This document shows, one piece after another, positions 9,033 through 21,221 of a stretch of 58,043 nucleotides of DNA. This DNA is from Bradyrhizobium sp. Its GTDB lineage: Bacteria; Pseudomonadota; Alphaproteobacteria; Rhizobiales; Xanthobacteraceae. The stretch lies in assembly GCF_030693485.1 (NCBI RefSeq), contig NZ_JAUYAN010000308.1, positions 1 through 58,043 on the forward strand, read 5' to 3'. Made by a program: the position numbers and the translations under genes. The notes below the pieces were generated by a model. It did not search any database, was not told the origin of the DNA, and worked only from the letters and a program-made list of their open reading frames with translations. Every line of letters starts with the position of its first letter. Positions within the stretch are counted from its first letter, which is position 1.

Positions 9033-11141
9033 TCACCCCGCTCCAATCAGCGGCACCGCTTCATCCCGCTCGAACAGATACAGCAGTACCCGCAGCGCTT
9101 CGCCGCGCTCGCCTTTCAGCTTCGGATTGTCCTTCATGACCCGCAGCGCCTCGTCGCGGGCTTGGGTGATGAGCTGGGCGTGCACCTCGGAGCGCGCGAT
9201 GCGGTAGCCGGGCAGGCCGCTTTGCCGTGTGCCGAGCACGTCGCCTTCGCCGCGCAGTTTTAAATCTTCCTCGGCGATACGAAAACCGTCGGTGGTTTCC
9301 CGGATCACTTTCAGCCGCGCGGTCGACATTTCCTTCAGCGGCTCCTTGTAGAGCAGCAGGCAGGTCGACGCTTCGGAGCCGCGGCCGATGCGGCCGCGCA
9401 GCTGATGCAATTGCGCCAGCCCAAAACGTTCGGCATTCTCGATCACCATGATGGTGGCGGCGGGCACGTCGACGCCGACCTCGACGACGGTGGTGGCGAC
9501 CAGAAGCCCGATCTCGCCGGCGGCGAACTGCGCCATCACGCGGTCCTTCTCGGTGCCCTTCATCTGGCCGTGCACCAGACCGACACGTTCGCCGAAGCGC
9601 TGCTTCAGGCTCTCGAATCGCTCGGTGGCGTTGGTCAGATGTTCGATGCCCTCGGCTTCGGACTCCTCGACCAGCGGGCAGATCCAGTAGACCAGCTTGC
9701 CCTTGTCGAGCGCACGGCCGACACCGTCCATCACCTCGCCGAGGCGGCTGTTAGGCACCGTGCGGGTATCGATCGGCTGGCGTCCCGCCGGCTTCTCGCG
9801 CAATTCCGAAACGTCCATGTCGCCGAAATAGGTCATGACCAGCGTGCGCGGGATCGGCGTCGCGCTCAGCACCAGCACGTCGACCGCTTCGCCCTTGTTG
9901 GTCAGCGCCAGCCGTTCGCGCACCCCAAAGCGATGCTGCTCGTCGACCACGGCCAGCGCCAGCGACTTGAACGCCACGTCGTCCTGGATCAGCGCGTGGG
10001 TGCCGACCAGGAAATCGATCTCGCCGGCGGCGAGCCGCGCCAGCAGATCGCGTCTCTCACGGCCCTTTTCGCGACCGGTAAGGATCGCGACCCGCAGGCC
10101 CGCGCGTTCGGCCAGCGGCGTGATGGTCTTGATGTGCTGGCGCGCCAGGATTTCTGTCGGCGCCATCAAGGCGGCCTGCTTGCCGACTTCGGTGACGGCG
10201 GCCGCCGCCAGCAGCGCCACCACGGTCTTGCCGGAGCCGACGTCGCCCTGCAGCAGCCGCAACATCCGCAAGGGCTGGCGCAGATCGTCAATGATGGCGG
10301 CGACCGCCTCGCGTTGCGACGTCGTCAGCGCATAGGGCAGCGCGTCGATGATCCGGCTGCGCAGATGGCCGTCACCGGCGTGGCGGTCGCCGGCCGGGCG
10401 GCGCAACTGCGCCCGCACCAGCGCAAGCGCCAGTTGACCGGCCAGCAATTCGTCGAAGGCGAGCCTGGACCAGAACGGGCCATCCGGCAGGATGTCCGTG
10501 AGTTCGACCGGCACGTGGACCCGGTTGAGCGCTTCGGCAACTGGCGGAAACTTGCAGCGGCGGATCACCTCCGGGCTGATCCATTCCGGCAGGGCAGGCA
10601 GCTTCTGCAGCGCCTGCACCATCGCGCGACGCAGCGAGCCCAGCGCCAGCCCCTCGGTCAGCGGATAGACCGGATCGATGCCCGACAGTTTTGCAAAACC
10701 CTCCTCATCCACCACGCGGTCGGGATGCACGATCTGCGGGATTCCGTCATACATCTGCAGGGTGCCGGAGACGTAGCGCCTGGCGCCGACCGGCAGCAGC
10801 TTCTCGACATAACCGGGCTTGGCCCGGAAGAAGGTCAGCACCACGTCGCCGGTGTCGTCGCTCGCATAGACCAGGAACGGTGCGCGCGCATTGCGCGGCG
10901 GCGGCGGACGGTGACGGTCGACGGTCACCTCCAGCGTGACCACGGTTCCCTGGGCGGCGTCGCGGATTTTGGGCCGTGCCCGGCGATCGATCACGCTGGC
11001 AGGCAAATGCAGCAGCAGGTCCACCAGCCGCGGCGTCTCATCGCGGCCGAGCAGGTAGCGAAACAGTCGGTCCTGCTTCGGCCCGACGCCGCCAAGGGTT
11101 GTGACCGGCGCGAACAGGGGATTGAGCAGAGCAGGGCGCAT
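9033..11141 (-). CDS. recG: ATP-dependent DNA helicase RecG
   Basis: 702 residues from the ATG at 11141 (MRPALLNPLFAPVTTLGGVGPK), the standard RecG opening. An N-terminal wedge/OB domain (about 55-200) precedes two helicase lobes: Walker A GDVGSGKT, motif II VVDEQHRFGVRER, LVLSATPIPRT and the C-terminal block ERFGLAQLHQLRGRIGRGSEAS, then the RecG-specific tail LKLRGEGDVLGTRQSGLPGYRIA. RecG regresses stalled replication forks and processes recombination intermediates. A palindromic repeat lies directly upstream (11171-11273), between recG and the divergent sdhE. Confidence 0.97.
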   Translation of the reverse strand: MRPALLNPLFAPVTTLGGVGPKQDRLFRYLLGRDETPRLVDLLLHLPASVIDRRARPKIRDAAQGTVVTLEVTVDRHRPPPPRNARAPFLVYASDDTGDVVLTFFRAKPGYVEKLLPVGARRYVSGTLQMYDGIPQIVHPDRVVDEEGFAKLSGIDPVYPLTEGLALGSLRRAMVQALQKLPALPEWISPEVIRRCKFPPVAEALNRVHVPVELTDILPDGPFWSRLAFDELLAGQLALALVRAQLRRPAGDRHAGDGHLRSRIIDALPYALTTSQREAVAAIIDDLRQPLRMLRLLQGDVGSGKTVVALLAAAAVTEVGKQAALMAPTEILARQHIKTITPLAERAGLRVAILTGREKGRERRDLLARLAAGEIDFLVGTHALIQDDVAFKSLALAVVDEQHRFGVRERLALTNKGEAVDVLVLSATPIPRTLVMTYFGDMDVSELREKPAGRQPIDTRTVPNSRLGEVMDGVGRALDKGKLVYWICPLVEESEAEGIEHLTNATERFESLKQRFGERVGLVHGQMKGTEKDRVMAQFAAGEIGLLVATTVVEVGVDVPAATIMVIENAERFGLAQLHQLRGRIGRGSEASTCLLLYKEPLKEMSTARLKVIRETTDGFRIAEEDLKLRGEGDVLGTRQSGLPGYRIARSEVHAQLITQARDEALRVMKDNPKLKGERGEALRVLLYLFERDEAVPLIGAG

Positions 11142-11170
11142 CGGGACTTTCTCGTCGTACACAACCAACC

Positions 11171-11273
11171 CGTCATGCGCGGGGTCAAGCGCGAAGCGCG
11201 TCTTCGCGCTAGAGACCCGCGCATCCATCTTCAAGAGGCGTTGGATTGCCGGGTCAAGCCCGGCAATGACGAC
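11171..11273. repeat. REP-type palindromic repeat, two hairpins
   Basis: Two inverted repeats in tandem: arms ATGCGCGGG (11175-11183) and CCCGCGCAT (11216-11224), then TTGCCGGG (11246-11253) and CCCGGCAA (11259-11266) around a TCAAG loop. The outer edges are CGTCAT and ATGACG. Dispersed palindromes of this form are common between Bradyrhizobium genes. It lies in the recG-sdhE divergent region. Confidence 0.8.
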
Positions 11274-11380
11274 ACCCGTGATAATTCACCGGACATTGAG
11301 GGCTGACATTCGTCGTTCCCATGGCTATATCAACCTCGCCCGGCACGTCCGGGCTTTTGGCGTTCGGATGGGAATCATCA

Positions 11381-11667
11381 ATGACGGGATCGACACGATC
11401 GAGCGACGGCCTGGATGACCGTCGCAAGCGGCTGTTGTTTCGCTGCTGGCATCGCGGCACCCGGGAGATGGACCTCATTCTTGGGCGCTTTGCCGATGCC
11501 GAGATCGCGACCCTCGGCGACGATGAACTGGCGCAACTCGAACATCTGATTGAGTTGCCCGACCCCGATCTCTACGCGGCGCTGACCGGCGACAAGCGGC
11601 TTCCGCCGGAATATGCCAGCACGCTGTTCGACCGCATCAAGGCGCGTGGCGCGGTGGATCACGACGC

Positions 11668-11671
<4 letters not shown>
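11381..11671 (+). CDS. sdhE: FAD assembly factor SdhE (DUF339)
   Basis: 96 residues. The ATG at 11381 gives MTGSTRSSDGLDDRRKRLLFRCWHRGTREMDLILGRFAD. The RGxxE-type motif (HRGTREMD) is the conserved SdhE signature, required for covalent FAD attachment to SdhA of succinate dehydrogenase. The helical body (LAQLEHLIELPDPDLYAALTG) also fits the family. The gene overlaps the mfd start by four bases (ATGA), so the two are translationally coupled, an arrangement common in Alphaproteobacteria. Confidence 0.95.
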
Positions 11672-15186
<3,515 letters not shown>

Positions 15187-15231
15187 GTCGCGCGCTTGCT
15201 CCCCCTACATGGGAGGGTGAAGGCGGATTGC

Positions 15232-16464
15232 TCACGACGCCGCGCGGCGCGCTTCATCATGGAGTCGCGCCAGCAGCGATTTCGCCGTATCGTTCGGCAT
15301 CATGGTCGCGACCGTCACCGATGGCTCGGAGCTGGCGTCGCGCTTGCCATGGCTGGTGTGGCGCATCACGCTGGAGAGCCGCCGGGCGATCAGGTATCCG
15401 TTGCGCAGGTCGGTATCGGCGAACGCCACGATGACCGAGCCGTCATCCTGGGCGGCGCCGAAATCCATCTGCCTCATCAGCCGGCTGATGATCCGGGCGC
15501 CGTCGAGTTGCGCGCGCGGGTGGGCGGGATCGAAGGCAAAGCGCGCCACCGAAAAGCCGCCGCCGCGCGACAGCGTTTGATAGACCGCGGTGGCGAAGTC
15601 GCGGTTGAAGGCTGACGGCGTCAACAGACCGGTCCTGACATCGAGCAGGCCCTCGGCGTCGATCGATCGGAGCGTGCGGGTCAGATGGGCCTCGAAGGCA
15701 TGCTGGCGGATCAGCGGCAGCGCGTTGGCGGCAATACGCGCAGGCTCGCCCGATATGATCTCTAGATTCGGCAGATCATAGGCCGGCGCCAGCGCATCCG
15801 ACGTCATCACCACCGGCAGGTTGCGAAAGCGGGCGTCCTCGGTCAGCACCGTGAGGAAGGCATCCACCACGCGCGGACTGAAGCCTTCGCCGAGCACGAT
15901 GCCGTCGATGTCTCGGGTGTTGAGATGCCTGGCGGCGGCTTCGATCGAGAGCGCGCCGACCACCCCGATGCGTTCGCCGAGCGATACCGAAAGCGCGGGA
16001 TATGCGGCGCCGCGGCCGATCAATAGCACGGTGGCGTCGCGGGTCGGATCGAAGTCGGATGCCGTTGCGCGCGCCGACGGCTCAGCGTCCATGCGGCGCA
16101 TTACGGTGATATCCAGGGCCCGCACCCGCACGGCAGCGCGCAGCCGCGCCGTCAGGCGATCGAAACTGCCGCCGGTTTGCGAGAACGGAATGGCGTTGTC
16201 GGGCAGCGAGGTCGCGGGGTCGACCGTGATCAGCGGCAGATAGGGCCGCTGCGCGGCGATCTGTTTGGCGAGGGTGTCGAGACCGGGTTCGGCCGTGCCG
16301 TTCATCGCGACCAGCACCGCCGCCGGCTGCATTTGCGCGACAGCGCGCGATGCATCGGCCCAGCCGGCGTCGATCATCGGGAACATTTTGGCTTCGTCGA
16401 GCGTGCTGGCGAATGCCGGGCGCCCGGCGGTCGATACGACGATGAGCGGGCCTTGCTGGGACAT
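15232..16464 (-). CDS. Receiver-like / degenerate GGDEF domain protein
   Basis: 410 residues. Two receiver-like alpha/beta domains (about 5-115 and 143-255) lack the usual acidic pocket and phospho-acceptor arrangement. The C-terminal region (272-405) has the GGDEF-domain framework: LLDVRTGLLTPSAFNRDF, FSVARFAFD, DGARIISRLMRQMDF and ARRLSSVMR. At the position of the GGDEF loop it reads AQDDG (about 339-343), so diguanylate cyclase activity is not expected. The domain order resembles PleD/PopA-type proteins, in which an inactive GGDEF can act as a c-di-GMP receptor or scaffold. It is the last gene of a likely minus-strand group with the genes at 16552 and 18062 (87-bp gap). Confidence 0.75.
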   Translation of the reverse strand: MSQQGPLIVVSTAGRPAFASTLDEAKMFPMIDAGWADASRAVAQMQPAAVLVAMNGTAEPGLDTLAKQIAAQRPYLPLITVDPATSLPDNAIPFSQTGGSFDRLTARLRAAVRVRALDITVMRRMDAEPSARATASDFDPTRDATVLLIGRGAAYPALSVSLGERIGVVGALSIEAAARHLNTRDIDGIVLGEGFSPRVVDAFLTVLTEDARFRNLPVVMTSDALAPAYDLPNLEIISGEPARIAANALPLIRQHAFEAHLTRTLRSIDAEGLLDVRTGLLTPSAFNRDFATAVYQTLSRGGGFSVARFAFDPAHPRAQLDGARIISRLMRQMDFGAAQDDGSVIVAFADTDLRNGYLIARRLSSVMRHTSHGKRDASSEPSVTVATMMPNDTAKSLLARLHDEARRAAS

Positions 16465-16551
16465 CTGCTACTCGGATTACACGTTGGATAGAACGCGCAA
16501 ACCCTAGTTCCCCGGCCTTAATGTCGCGTCAACGGGACCTGTGGATTTCAG

Positions 16552-18057
16552 TCAGACCTGATTGGCCCGGTCGCGAAACGCTTCCACCATCAGCGGGTTA
16601 AGCCCTAGTTCGGCGAGCGCCTCGCGGGCGCGGCCATTGTCCTGGGCGCGACCGGCCAGCCGGTGACCGCTCAGCCGGTCCGGCAACGCCGTCAGCAGCG
16701 CGCCCTGTCCGAGCCGCCGGGCCCACTCCTGCAGATCGTCGGACAGGAACCGGTAACCGCCGACCGCCATGATCCCCGTCGGTGGCGCGGTAATGCTGAT
16801 CGCGCCGGTCGACCGGTCAATCCGGGCGGCATAATCGGTGTCGACATAATCGCGCGGCGGCTGCGCGATCAGGGAGTCGCTCGGCGGTGGCGGTGGTGCG
16901 TAGGGCGCCGTGGAAATCATCGGCCCCCGCAGAGCCAGCGTTCCCCGCGGTGTCAGAAAAATCTCGCCAGATATCGAAGTGCCGGGAGCTTCGCGCGGCG
17001 CGCTGTGCGGTCCCGGCCGGACCGACGCCGGGGTGCCATCGGCCGCGATGCGGCGGGCGGCGAACAGGCCGGCTTCGCCGAACAGATAGACATCCGTCAG
17101 CGTCACCTGTGGCTGCGTCCAGGACGGCGACGATGCCACCTGTTCCGGCGCGCGCCAGAGGCCGATCATGGTGCGCAGGGTCGGCAGACGCGACGCCATG
17201 TCGATCTCGCCCAGCCGCAACGCCAGTTGCGCGGGTGCGACCAGCGTATCGCAGCTGTGCTCGGCGATCTGCTGCTCGAGTACGTCGCCATCGAACGGAT
17301 GATGCAGCGCCAGGGTTCCGCCCGACAAGAGCCAGATCACCAGCGACGATGTGAGGCCCGCGAACGACGACGGCGTGAACGCCGACATGATGGTCGAGCC
17401 CTGCGGCAGGTCGCTTTCGAGCGACAGCGCGAGGCCGCCGGCGATCAGGTTCAGGTGCGTGCGCGGCACCGGTCGAAAGCCGTCGCCGGTGACGTCGAAC
17501 GAGATGATCGCCGCCTTGCGGCCGTCCTGCACCACCGAGCGCGAGGTGGCGGAGTTGGTCGACAGCGCCAGATCGAGCGAGGCCATGCCTTCCGGCAGGT
17601 CGCCGCCGAAGCCGCAGACATGGCGGATCGAAAAGGCTTCGGCCGCGGCGTTCATGGCGAGATCGGAATGCAGCACGCCATCGATCCGGCTCATGCTCAC
17701 GATCGCCCGCGCCCCGGTACGGTTGAGCGCGACCGTCAATTCCGCCTGCCGCCACAGCAGCGGGAACAACGCCACCACCAGCCCGGCGCGATGCGCGGCC
17801 AGCACTGTCAGTACGAACTCGACCGTGTTGGGCAGTTGCACCGCGATCACGGAATTGGACGGCAGGCCGGATTCGATGAAATGTGCCGACAGCGCCGAGA
17901 TCGCCCGGTCGGCTTCCGCGTAGCTCAGGTTCCTTGCCGGCTGGCCGGTGATGCGCTGCTTGTTGATGGGATCGAGCAGCGCCAGTGCATCGGGCTTGCG
18001 GGCCAGGATCCGCTTGAACAATCCGTCGAGCGTCGGCGAGGCGTTGGTCTGGGTCAC
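16552..18057 (-). CDS. AMP-binding (acyl-CoA synthetase fold) protein lacking catalytic motifs
   Basis: 501 residues, GTG start at 18057. The fold of the ANL adenylating superfamily is recognisable (LSYAEADRAISALSAHFIESGLPSNSVIAVQLPNTVEFVLTVLAAHRAGLVVALFPLLWR). The phosphate-binding loop, normally a Ser/Thr/Gly-rich TSGTTGxPK pattern, reads SFDVTGDGFRPVPRTH (186-201) without the Lys. The usual YGxTE becomes YLFGEAG (324-330), YxTGD becomes YVDTDYA, and the catalytic C-terminal Lys segment is absent. GGYRF of the hinge region (433-437) is retained. It therefore looks like a non-catalytic paralogue, perhaps a binding or scaffold protein. It starts 4 bp after the binding-protein gene upstream, so the two are probably cotranscribed. 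Confidence 0.8.
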   Translation of the reverse strand: MTQTNASPTLDGLFKRILARKPDALALLDPINKQRITGQPARNLSYAEADRAISALSAHFIESGLPSNSVIAVQLPNTVEFVLTVLAAHRAGLVVALFPLLWRQAELTVALNRTGARAIVSMSRIDGVLHSDLAMNAAAEAFSIRHVCGFGGDLPEGMASLDLALSTNSATSRSVVQDGRKAAIISFDVTGDGFRPVPRTHLNLIAGGLALSLESDLPQGSTIMSAFTPSSFAGLTSSLVIWLLSGGTLALHHPFDGDVLEQQIAEHSCDTLVAPAQLALRLGEIDMASRLPTLRTMIGLWRAPEQVASSPSWTQPQVTLTDVYLFGEAGLFAARRIAADGTPASVRPGPHSAPREAPGTSISGEIFLTPRGTLALRGPMISTAPYAPPPPPSDSLIAQPPRDYVDTDYAARIDRSTGAISITAPPTGIMAVGGYRFLSDDLQEWARRLGQGALLTALPDRLSGHRLAGRAQDNGRAREALAELGLNPLMVEAFRDRANQV

Positions 18058-18061
18058 GGGA

Positions 18062-19945
18062 TCACTTCGGTTGGGCGTCGGGCCGCTGCCACCAGGTTTC
18101 CGGCAGGTACCCCGTCAGGGCGGTGGCATCAGGCCGTTCTATCCGATTCCAGCGCGCGATCCATTGCTCTTGAACGTTAAACAACGGAATACCGTAGAAG
18201 CCCGACATCAGGGTCCGGTCCAGCGCCCGCACCGCCGGGACGAAATCGGCATGCTCGCGCGCTTCCAGCAAGGCCGCGATCAGGACGTCGATCGCGGGGT
18301 CCTTGGCTCCCATATAGTTCCGCGTGCCCTGAATTCCCGCGGCCTCGCTGCCCCAGTAGAACGACTGCTCGTTGCCGGGCGACAGCGATTGATCCCAGCG
18401 GTTCTGCAGCATCTCGAAGTCGAAGGCGAGACGGCGCTGGTCGAACTGTACGGCGTCGACCGCGCGCACCGAGGCGTCGATGCCGGCCCGCTTCAGGTCG
18501 CGCTGATAGGCCAGCGCAATCCGCTCCTGATCGCGCGTCGTTACCAGGATTTCGAAGCTGAGGGGGCTTTTGGTCGAACGCTGCCGCAGCACCGCGCCGT
18601 CGAGCTCGTAGCCGGCCTCCGACAGCAGCTTCAGCGCGCCGCGCAGCGTGGCGCGATCGCGGCCTGAACCGTCGGTGACGGGAAGGCGGTAGCTACCGTC
18701 GAGAATGTCGGGCGGCATATGCAGCGCGAACGGTTTCAGCAATTCCCGCTCGCGATCGTCAGCCGCGCGGCCATAGGCCGACAGCACCGAGCCCGCGAAG
18801 AAGCTCGCGGTACGCCCATAGAGCCCGAAGAAGTAATTGCGGTTGATCCATTCGAAATCGAACAGCAGCGTCAAAGCCTGGCGCACGCGGATATCCGAGA
18901 AAACCGGACGCCGTGTATTGAACACCAGGAATTCGGCGGGCTGCGGCATCCCGGTCTTGATGGCGTCGCGGATCACCTCGCCGCTGCGGGCTGCTGAGAA
19001 ATCATATCCGTCGTGCCAGCGCAGCGGTTCGTTCTCGACGCGAAAATCGTAGAGGCCGCGCTTGAACGCTTCGAACGCGCCGTTGGCCTCACGGTAGAAA
19101 TCCAGCCTGAGCTCGTCGAAATTCCACAGTCCGCGATTGACCGGTAGGTTGCGGCCCCAATAGTCGGGATTGCGGATCAGCGTGACGCTGGCGCCGGGCT
19201 TCACCGCGGTGATGCGGTAGGGGCCGGAACCGACCGGCGCCGTCATCGAGGTTTCCTCGAACGTTGCGACGTCGACCGCGTGCTTTGGCAATACCGGCAT
19301 CAGGCCGAGGATCAGCGGCAGCTCGCGGTCGTTGGCGCCGGCGAGGTCGAACCGCACCGTGAGCGTATCGGTTGCTTCGGCCCTGGCGACCTTGGCGTAA
19401 TACTGCCGATGGTTGGGACGGCCCTTGTCGCGAAGCAGGCCCCAGGAAAACAGCACATCCTCGGCGAGCACAGGCTTGCCGTCGGAGAAGCGCGCTTTGG
19501 GATCGAGATGGAAGGTGACGTAGCTCCTGCTGTCGTCGGTCTCGACGCGCTGGGCCAGCAAGCCATAAAGCGTGAAGGCCTCGTCATGGCCGCGCGCCAT
19601 CAGGCTTTCGACCACAAAGCCCCGGACCTGCTGCACCGCGAGGCCCTTGACGATCAGCGGGTTGAGGCTGTCGAAGGTGCCGAGAATGCCCTGCACCAGC
19701 CGGCCGCCTTTCGGCGCGGCGGGATTGGCATAGGGCATATGGGTGAAATCGGCCGGCAGGGCCGGGGCGCCGTGCATGGCGATGGCATGGCGCGGTTCGG
19801 CCGCCCGGCAGGTGTCGGCCGCGAGCGCAACACCGCCGGCGAGAGCGAGTAACGCGCAGGCCACGGCTCGAATGCGTGGAGGCCCGGAAACGGGCAATGC
19901 GGCGCGTGGATTTGATTCGATCTTGTGCACAGCGGCTCTTACCAT
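18062..19945 (-). CDS. Extracellular solute-binding protein, family 5 (YejA-like)
   Basis: 627 residues from the ATG at 19945; the open frame runs much further upstream but that part is antisense to ialB and non-coding in character. A signal peptide (about 15-45, ending CRAAEP) is followed by a family 5 binding fold: HAIAMHGAPALPADFTHMPYANPAAPKGGRL, the strongly YejA-like opening, then FHLDPKARFSDGKPVLAEDVLFSW, GSGPYRITAVKPGASVTLIRNPDYWGR and the C-terminal NRWDQSLSPGNEQSFYWGSEAA. YejA-type proteins deliver peptides to the YejBEF ABC importer. No permease or ATPase is adjacent, so it is an orphan that may serve a transporter elsewhere. It is followed after 4 bp by the AMP-binding-fold gene. 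Confidence 0.85.
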   Translation of the reverse strand: MVRAAVHKIESNPRAALPVSGPPRIRAVACALLALAGGVALAADTCRAAEPRHAIAMHGAPALPADFTHMPYANPAAPKGGRLVQGILGTFDSLNPLIVKGLAVQQVRGFVVESLMARGHDEAFTLYGLLAQRVETDDSRSYVTFHLDPKARFSDGKPVLAEDVLFSWGLLRDKGRPNHRQYYAKVARAEATDTLTVRFDLAGANDRELPLILGLMPVLPKHAVDVATFEETSMTAPVGSGPYRITAVKPGASVTLIRNPDYWGRNLPVNRGLWNFDELRLDFYREANGAFEAFKRGLYDFRVENEPLRWHDGYDFSAARSGEVIRDAIKTGMPQPAEFLVFNTRRPVFSDIRVRQALTLLFDFEWINRNYFFGLYGRTASFFAGSVLSAYGRAADDRERELLKPFALHMPPDILDGSYRLPVTDGSGRDRATLRGALKLLSEAGYELDGAVLRQRSTKSPLSFEILVTTRDQERIALAYQRDLKRAGIDASVRAVDAVQFDQRRLAFDFEMLQNRWDQSLSPGNEQSFYWGSEAAGIQGTRNYMGAKDPAIDVLIAALLEAREHADFVPAVRALDRTLMSGFYGIPLFNVQEQWIARWNRIERPDATALTGYLPETWWQRPDAQPK

Positions 19946-20152
19946 AGCCGCCACAGCCGGTCCCGGCAGACGGCAAAGATGCCTGTCGGCATTGATCTTT
20001 TCGCCCGCCGCTGTATTGAAGGCGGGCAATTGACCAAGACGACAGGGCCTGTCACGTATCCGCCTCATTTGGCAAAGAGACAGCCGCCCAACGGCTAGGT
20101 GTCGGTGCCTGCAGCGGTTTCTGCCGCTTCCGTTCAGAAAGGGTTTTCCGCA

Positions 20153-20977
20153 ATGAATTTCCGTATCTTGGCCGCGCCGGTGTCGCCGCGTGGGCGGGTT
20201 ACCGCCCTGCTGGTAGCGACCGCACTGTCCGTCTCGTTGCTGGCTTCCGGCGCGCAGGCCCAGCAGCCCCAACCGGCGCCCGGCGCCCCTGCCGCCGCAC
20301 CCAAGGCCGCTCCGGCACCGAAGGCCCCGCCGAAGGCTGCCCCGAAGGCGCCGGCCCCGGCGGCTCAGCAACCCGCCGCGCCGCCGGCCGGAGCTCCCGC
20401 CGCGGGCGCCCAGCCCCCCGACCAGCAGGTTCAGCTGATTTATGCGCCCTGGACCAAATTCTGCCTGAAGGGCCAGGACGCCGGCGCCAAGCAGGTGTGC
20501 TTCACCGGCAAGGACGGCCGCATCGAATCCGGCCAGCCCGTCATCGCGGCCGTCATCATCGAGCCCGAAGGCGAGCCGAAGAAGATCCTGCGTGTCACGC
20601 TGCCGCTCGGCATGCAGCTGGTTCACGGAACCCGCGTGATCGTCGACGCCAATGCGCCGGCGCAGAGCCCCTATGTGATCTGCTTCGCCAATGGCTGCAT
20701 GTCGGACTACGACGTCACGCCGGAATTGCTCGCCAGCTTGAAGAAGGGGCAGAACCTGGTAGTGCAGGCGATCAACTCCAACGGTGCGCCGCTGACGCTG
20801 CCGCTGCCGCTGGCCGAATTCGCCAAGGCCTATGACGGCCCGCCGACCGACCCGAAGGTGTTCGAGGAAACCCAGAAGAAGCTGCAGGAAGAGCTGCAAA
20901 AGCGTGCTGAAGAAGCCCGCAAGAAGCTCGAGGCCAACCCGCCCGCCGGCGCCGCGGCCAATCCGGCTGCGAAGTAA
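20153..20977 (+). CDS. ialB: Invasion-associated locus B (IalB) family periplasmic protein
   Basis: 274 residues from the ATG at 20153 (MNFRILAAPVSPRG). A signal peptide ends at GAQAQQ (about 37). An Ala/Pro/Lys-rich low-complexity linker (about 38-95) precedes the IalB domain: LIYAPWTKFCLKGQDAGAKQVCFTGKDGRIESGQPVIAAVIIEP, LRVTLPLGMQLVHGTRVIVD, and YVICFANGCMSDYDV, with the four conserved Cys expected to form two disulfides. The tail is a charged helix (FEETQKKLQEELQKRAEEARKKLEA). The family is named from Bartonella; its molecular function is unclear. It ends at a cluster of terminators shared with convergent hspQ. Confidence 0.92.
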   Translation: MNFRILAAPVSPRGRVTALLVATALSVSLLASGAQAQQPQPAPGAPAAAPKAAPAPKAPPKAAPKAPAPAAQQPAAPPAGAPAAGAQPPDQQVQLIYAPWTKFCLKGQDAGAKQVCFTGKDGRIESGQPVIAAVIIEPEGEPKKILRVTLPLGMQLVHGTRVIVDANAPAQSPYVICFANGCMSDYDVTPELLASLKKGQNLVVQAINSNGAPLTLPLPLAEFAKAYDGPPTDPKVFEETQKKLQEELQKRAEEARKKLEANPPAGAAANPAAK

Positions 20978-21006
20978 GGCGCAGGGCGATCCTGTCGACA
21001 AACAAA

Positions 21007-21027
21007 AGGCGCCCGGGTCGGGCGCCT
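21007..21027. terminator. Hairpin, copy 1 of a duplicated terminator stem
   Basis: Perfect 9-bp stem, arms AGGCGCCCG (21007-21015) and CGGGCGCCT (21019-21027), loop GGT. On the minus strand it is followed by TTTTGTTTGT, so it can terminate transcripts arriving from hspQ. The same 21-base element recurs at 21168-21188 with the T-run on the other side. Confidence 0.7.
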
Positions 21028-21039
21028 CAGATTGATTAC

Positions 21040-21081
21040 AAACCCCTCGTTTTTCGGAAGCGCCGAAAAATGAGGGGTTTT
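21040..21081. terminator. Long bidirectional hairpin terminator
   Basis: An 18-bp stem with one G-U pair: left arm starts AAACCCCTC (21040), right arm ends GAGGGGTTT (21080), with a loop of about 5 bases at AAGCG. The A-run before and T-run after make it usable in both directions, between convergent ialB and hspQ. Confidence 0.8.
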
Positions 21082-21167
21082 GATTCTGCTTTGTTCGCGA
21101 CTTGAATCCGAGACGTTCCGTGAATTTGCCCTCTCCCGGCAGCACCGGGAGGTTTGTCAGCAGTCTG

Positions 21168-21192
21168 AGGCGCCCGGGTCGGGCGCCTTTTT
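21168..21192 (+). terminator. Rho-independent terminator, copy 2 of the duplicated stem
   Basis: The same 9-bp stem and GGT loop as at 21007, now followed on the plus strand by TTTTTCG, a standard intrinsic terminator for ialB-side transcription. Confidence 0.8.
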
Positions 21193-21221
21193 CGTTGGGT
21201 GCGTCAGAGCTCGTCGGATCG

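Noticed and set aside
9405..11306. 633-codon plus-strand frame
   Set aside because: It is antisense to recG in a GC-rich genome and is His/Arg/Gln-rich without any motif.
16663..18180. 505-codon plus-strand frame
   Set aside because: Antisense shadow of the AMP-binding-fold gene, Arg-rich and without domains. The sense strand is degenerate in its motifs but still clearly of the ANL fold.
18062..21145. A 1027-codon minus-strand frame
   Set aside because: Only the part from 19945 is a protein-like binding protein; the first 400 codons are antisense to ialB and read as low-complexity Gly/Arg/Leu sequence.
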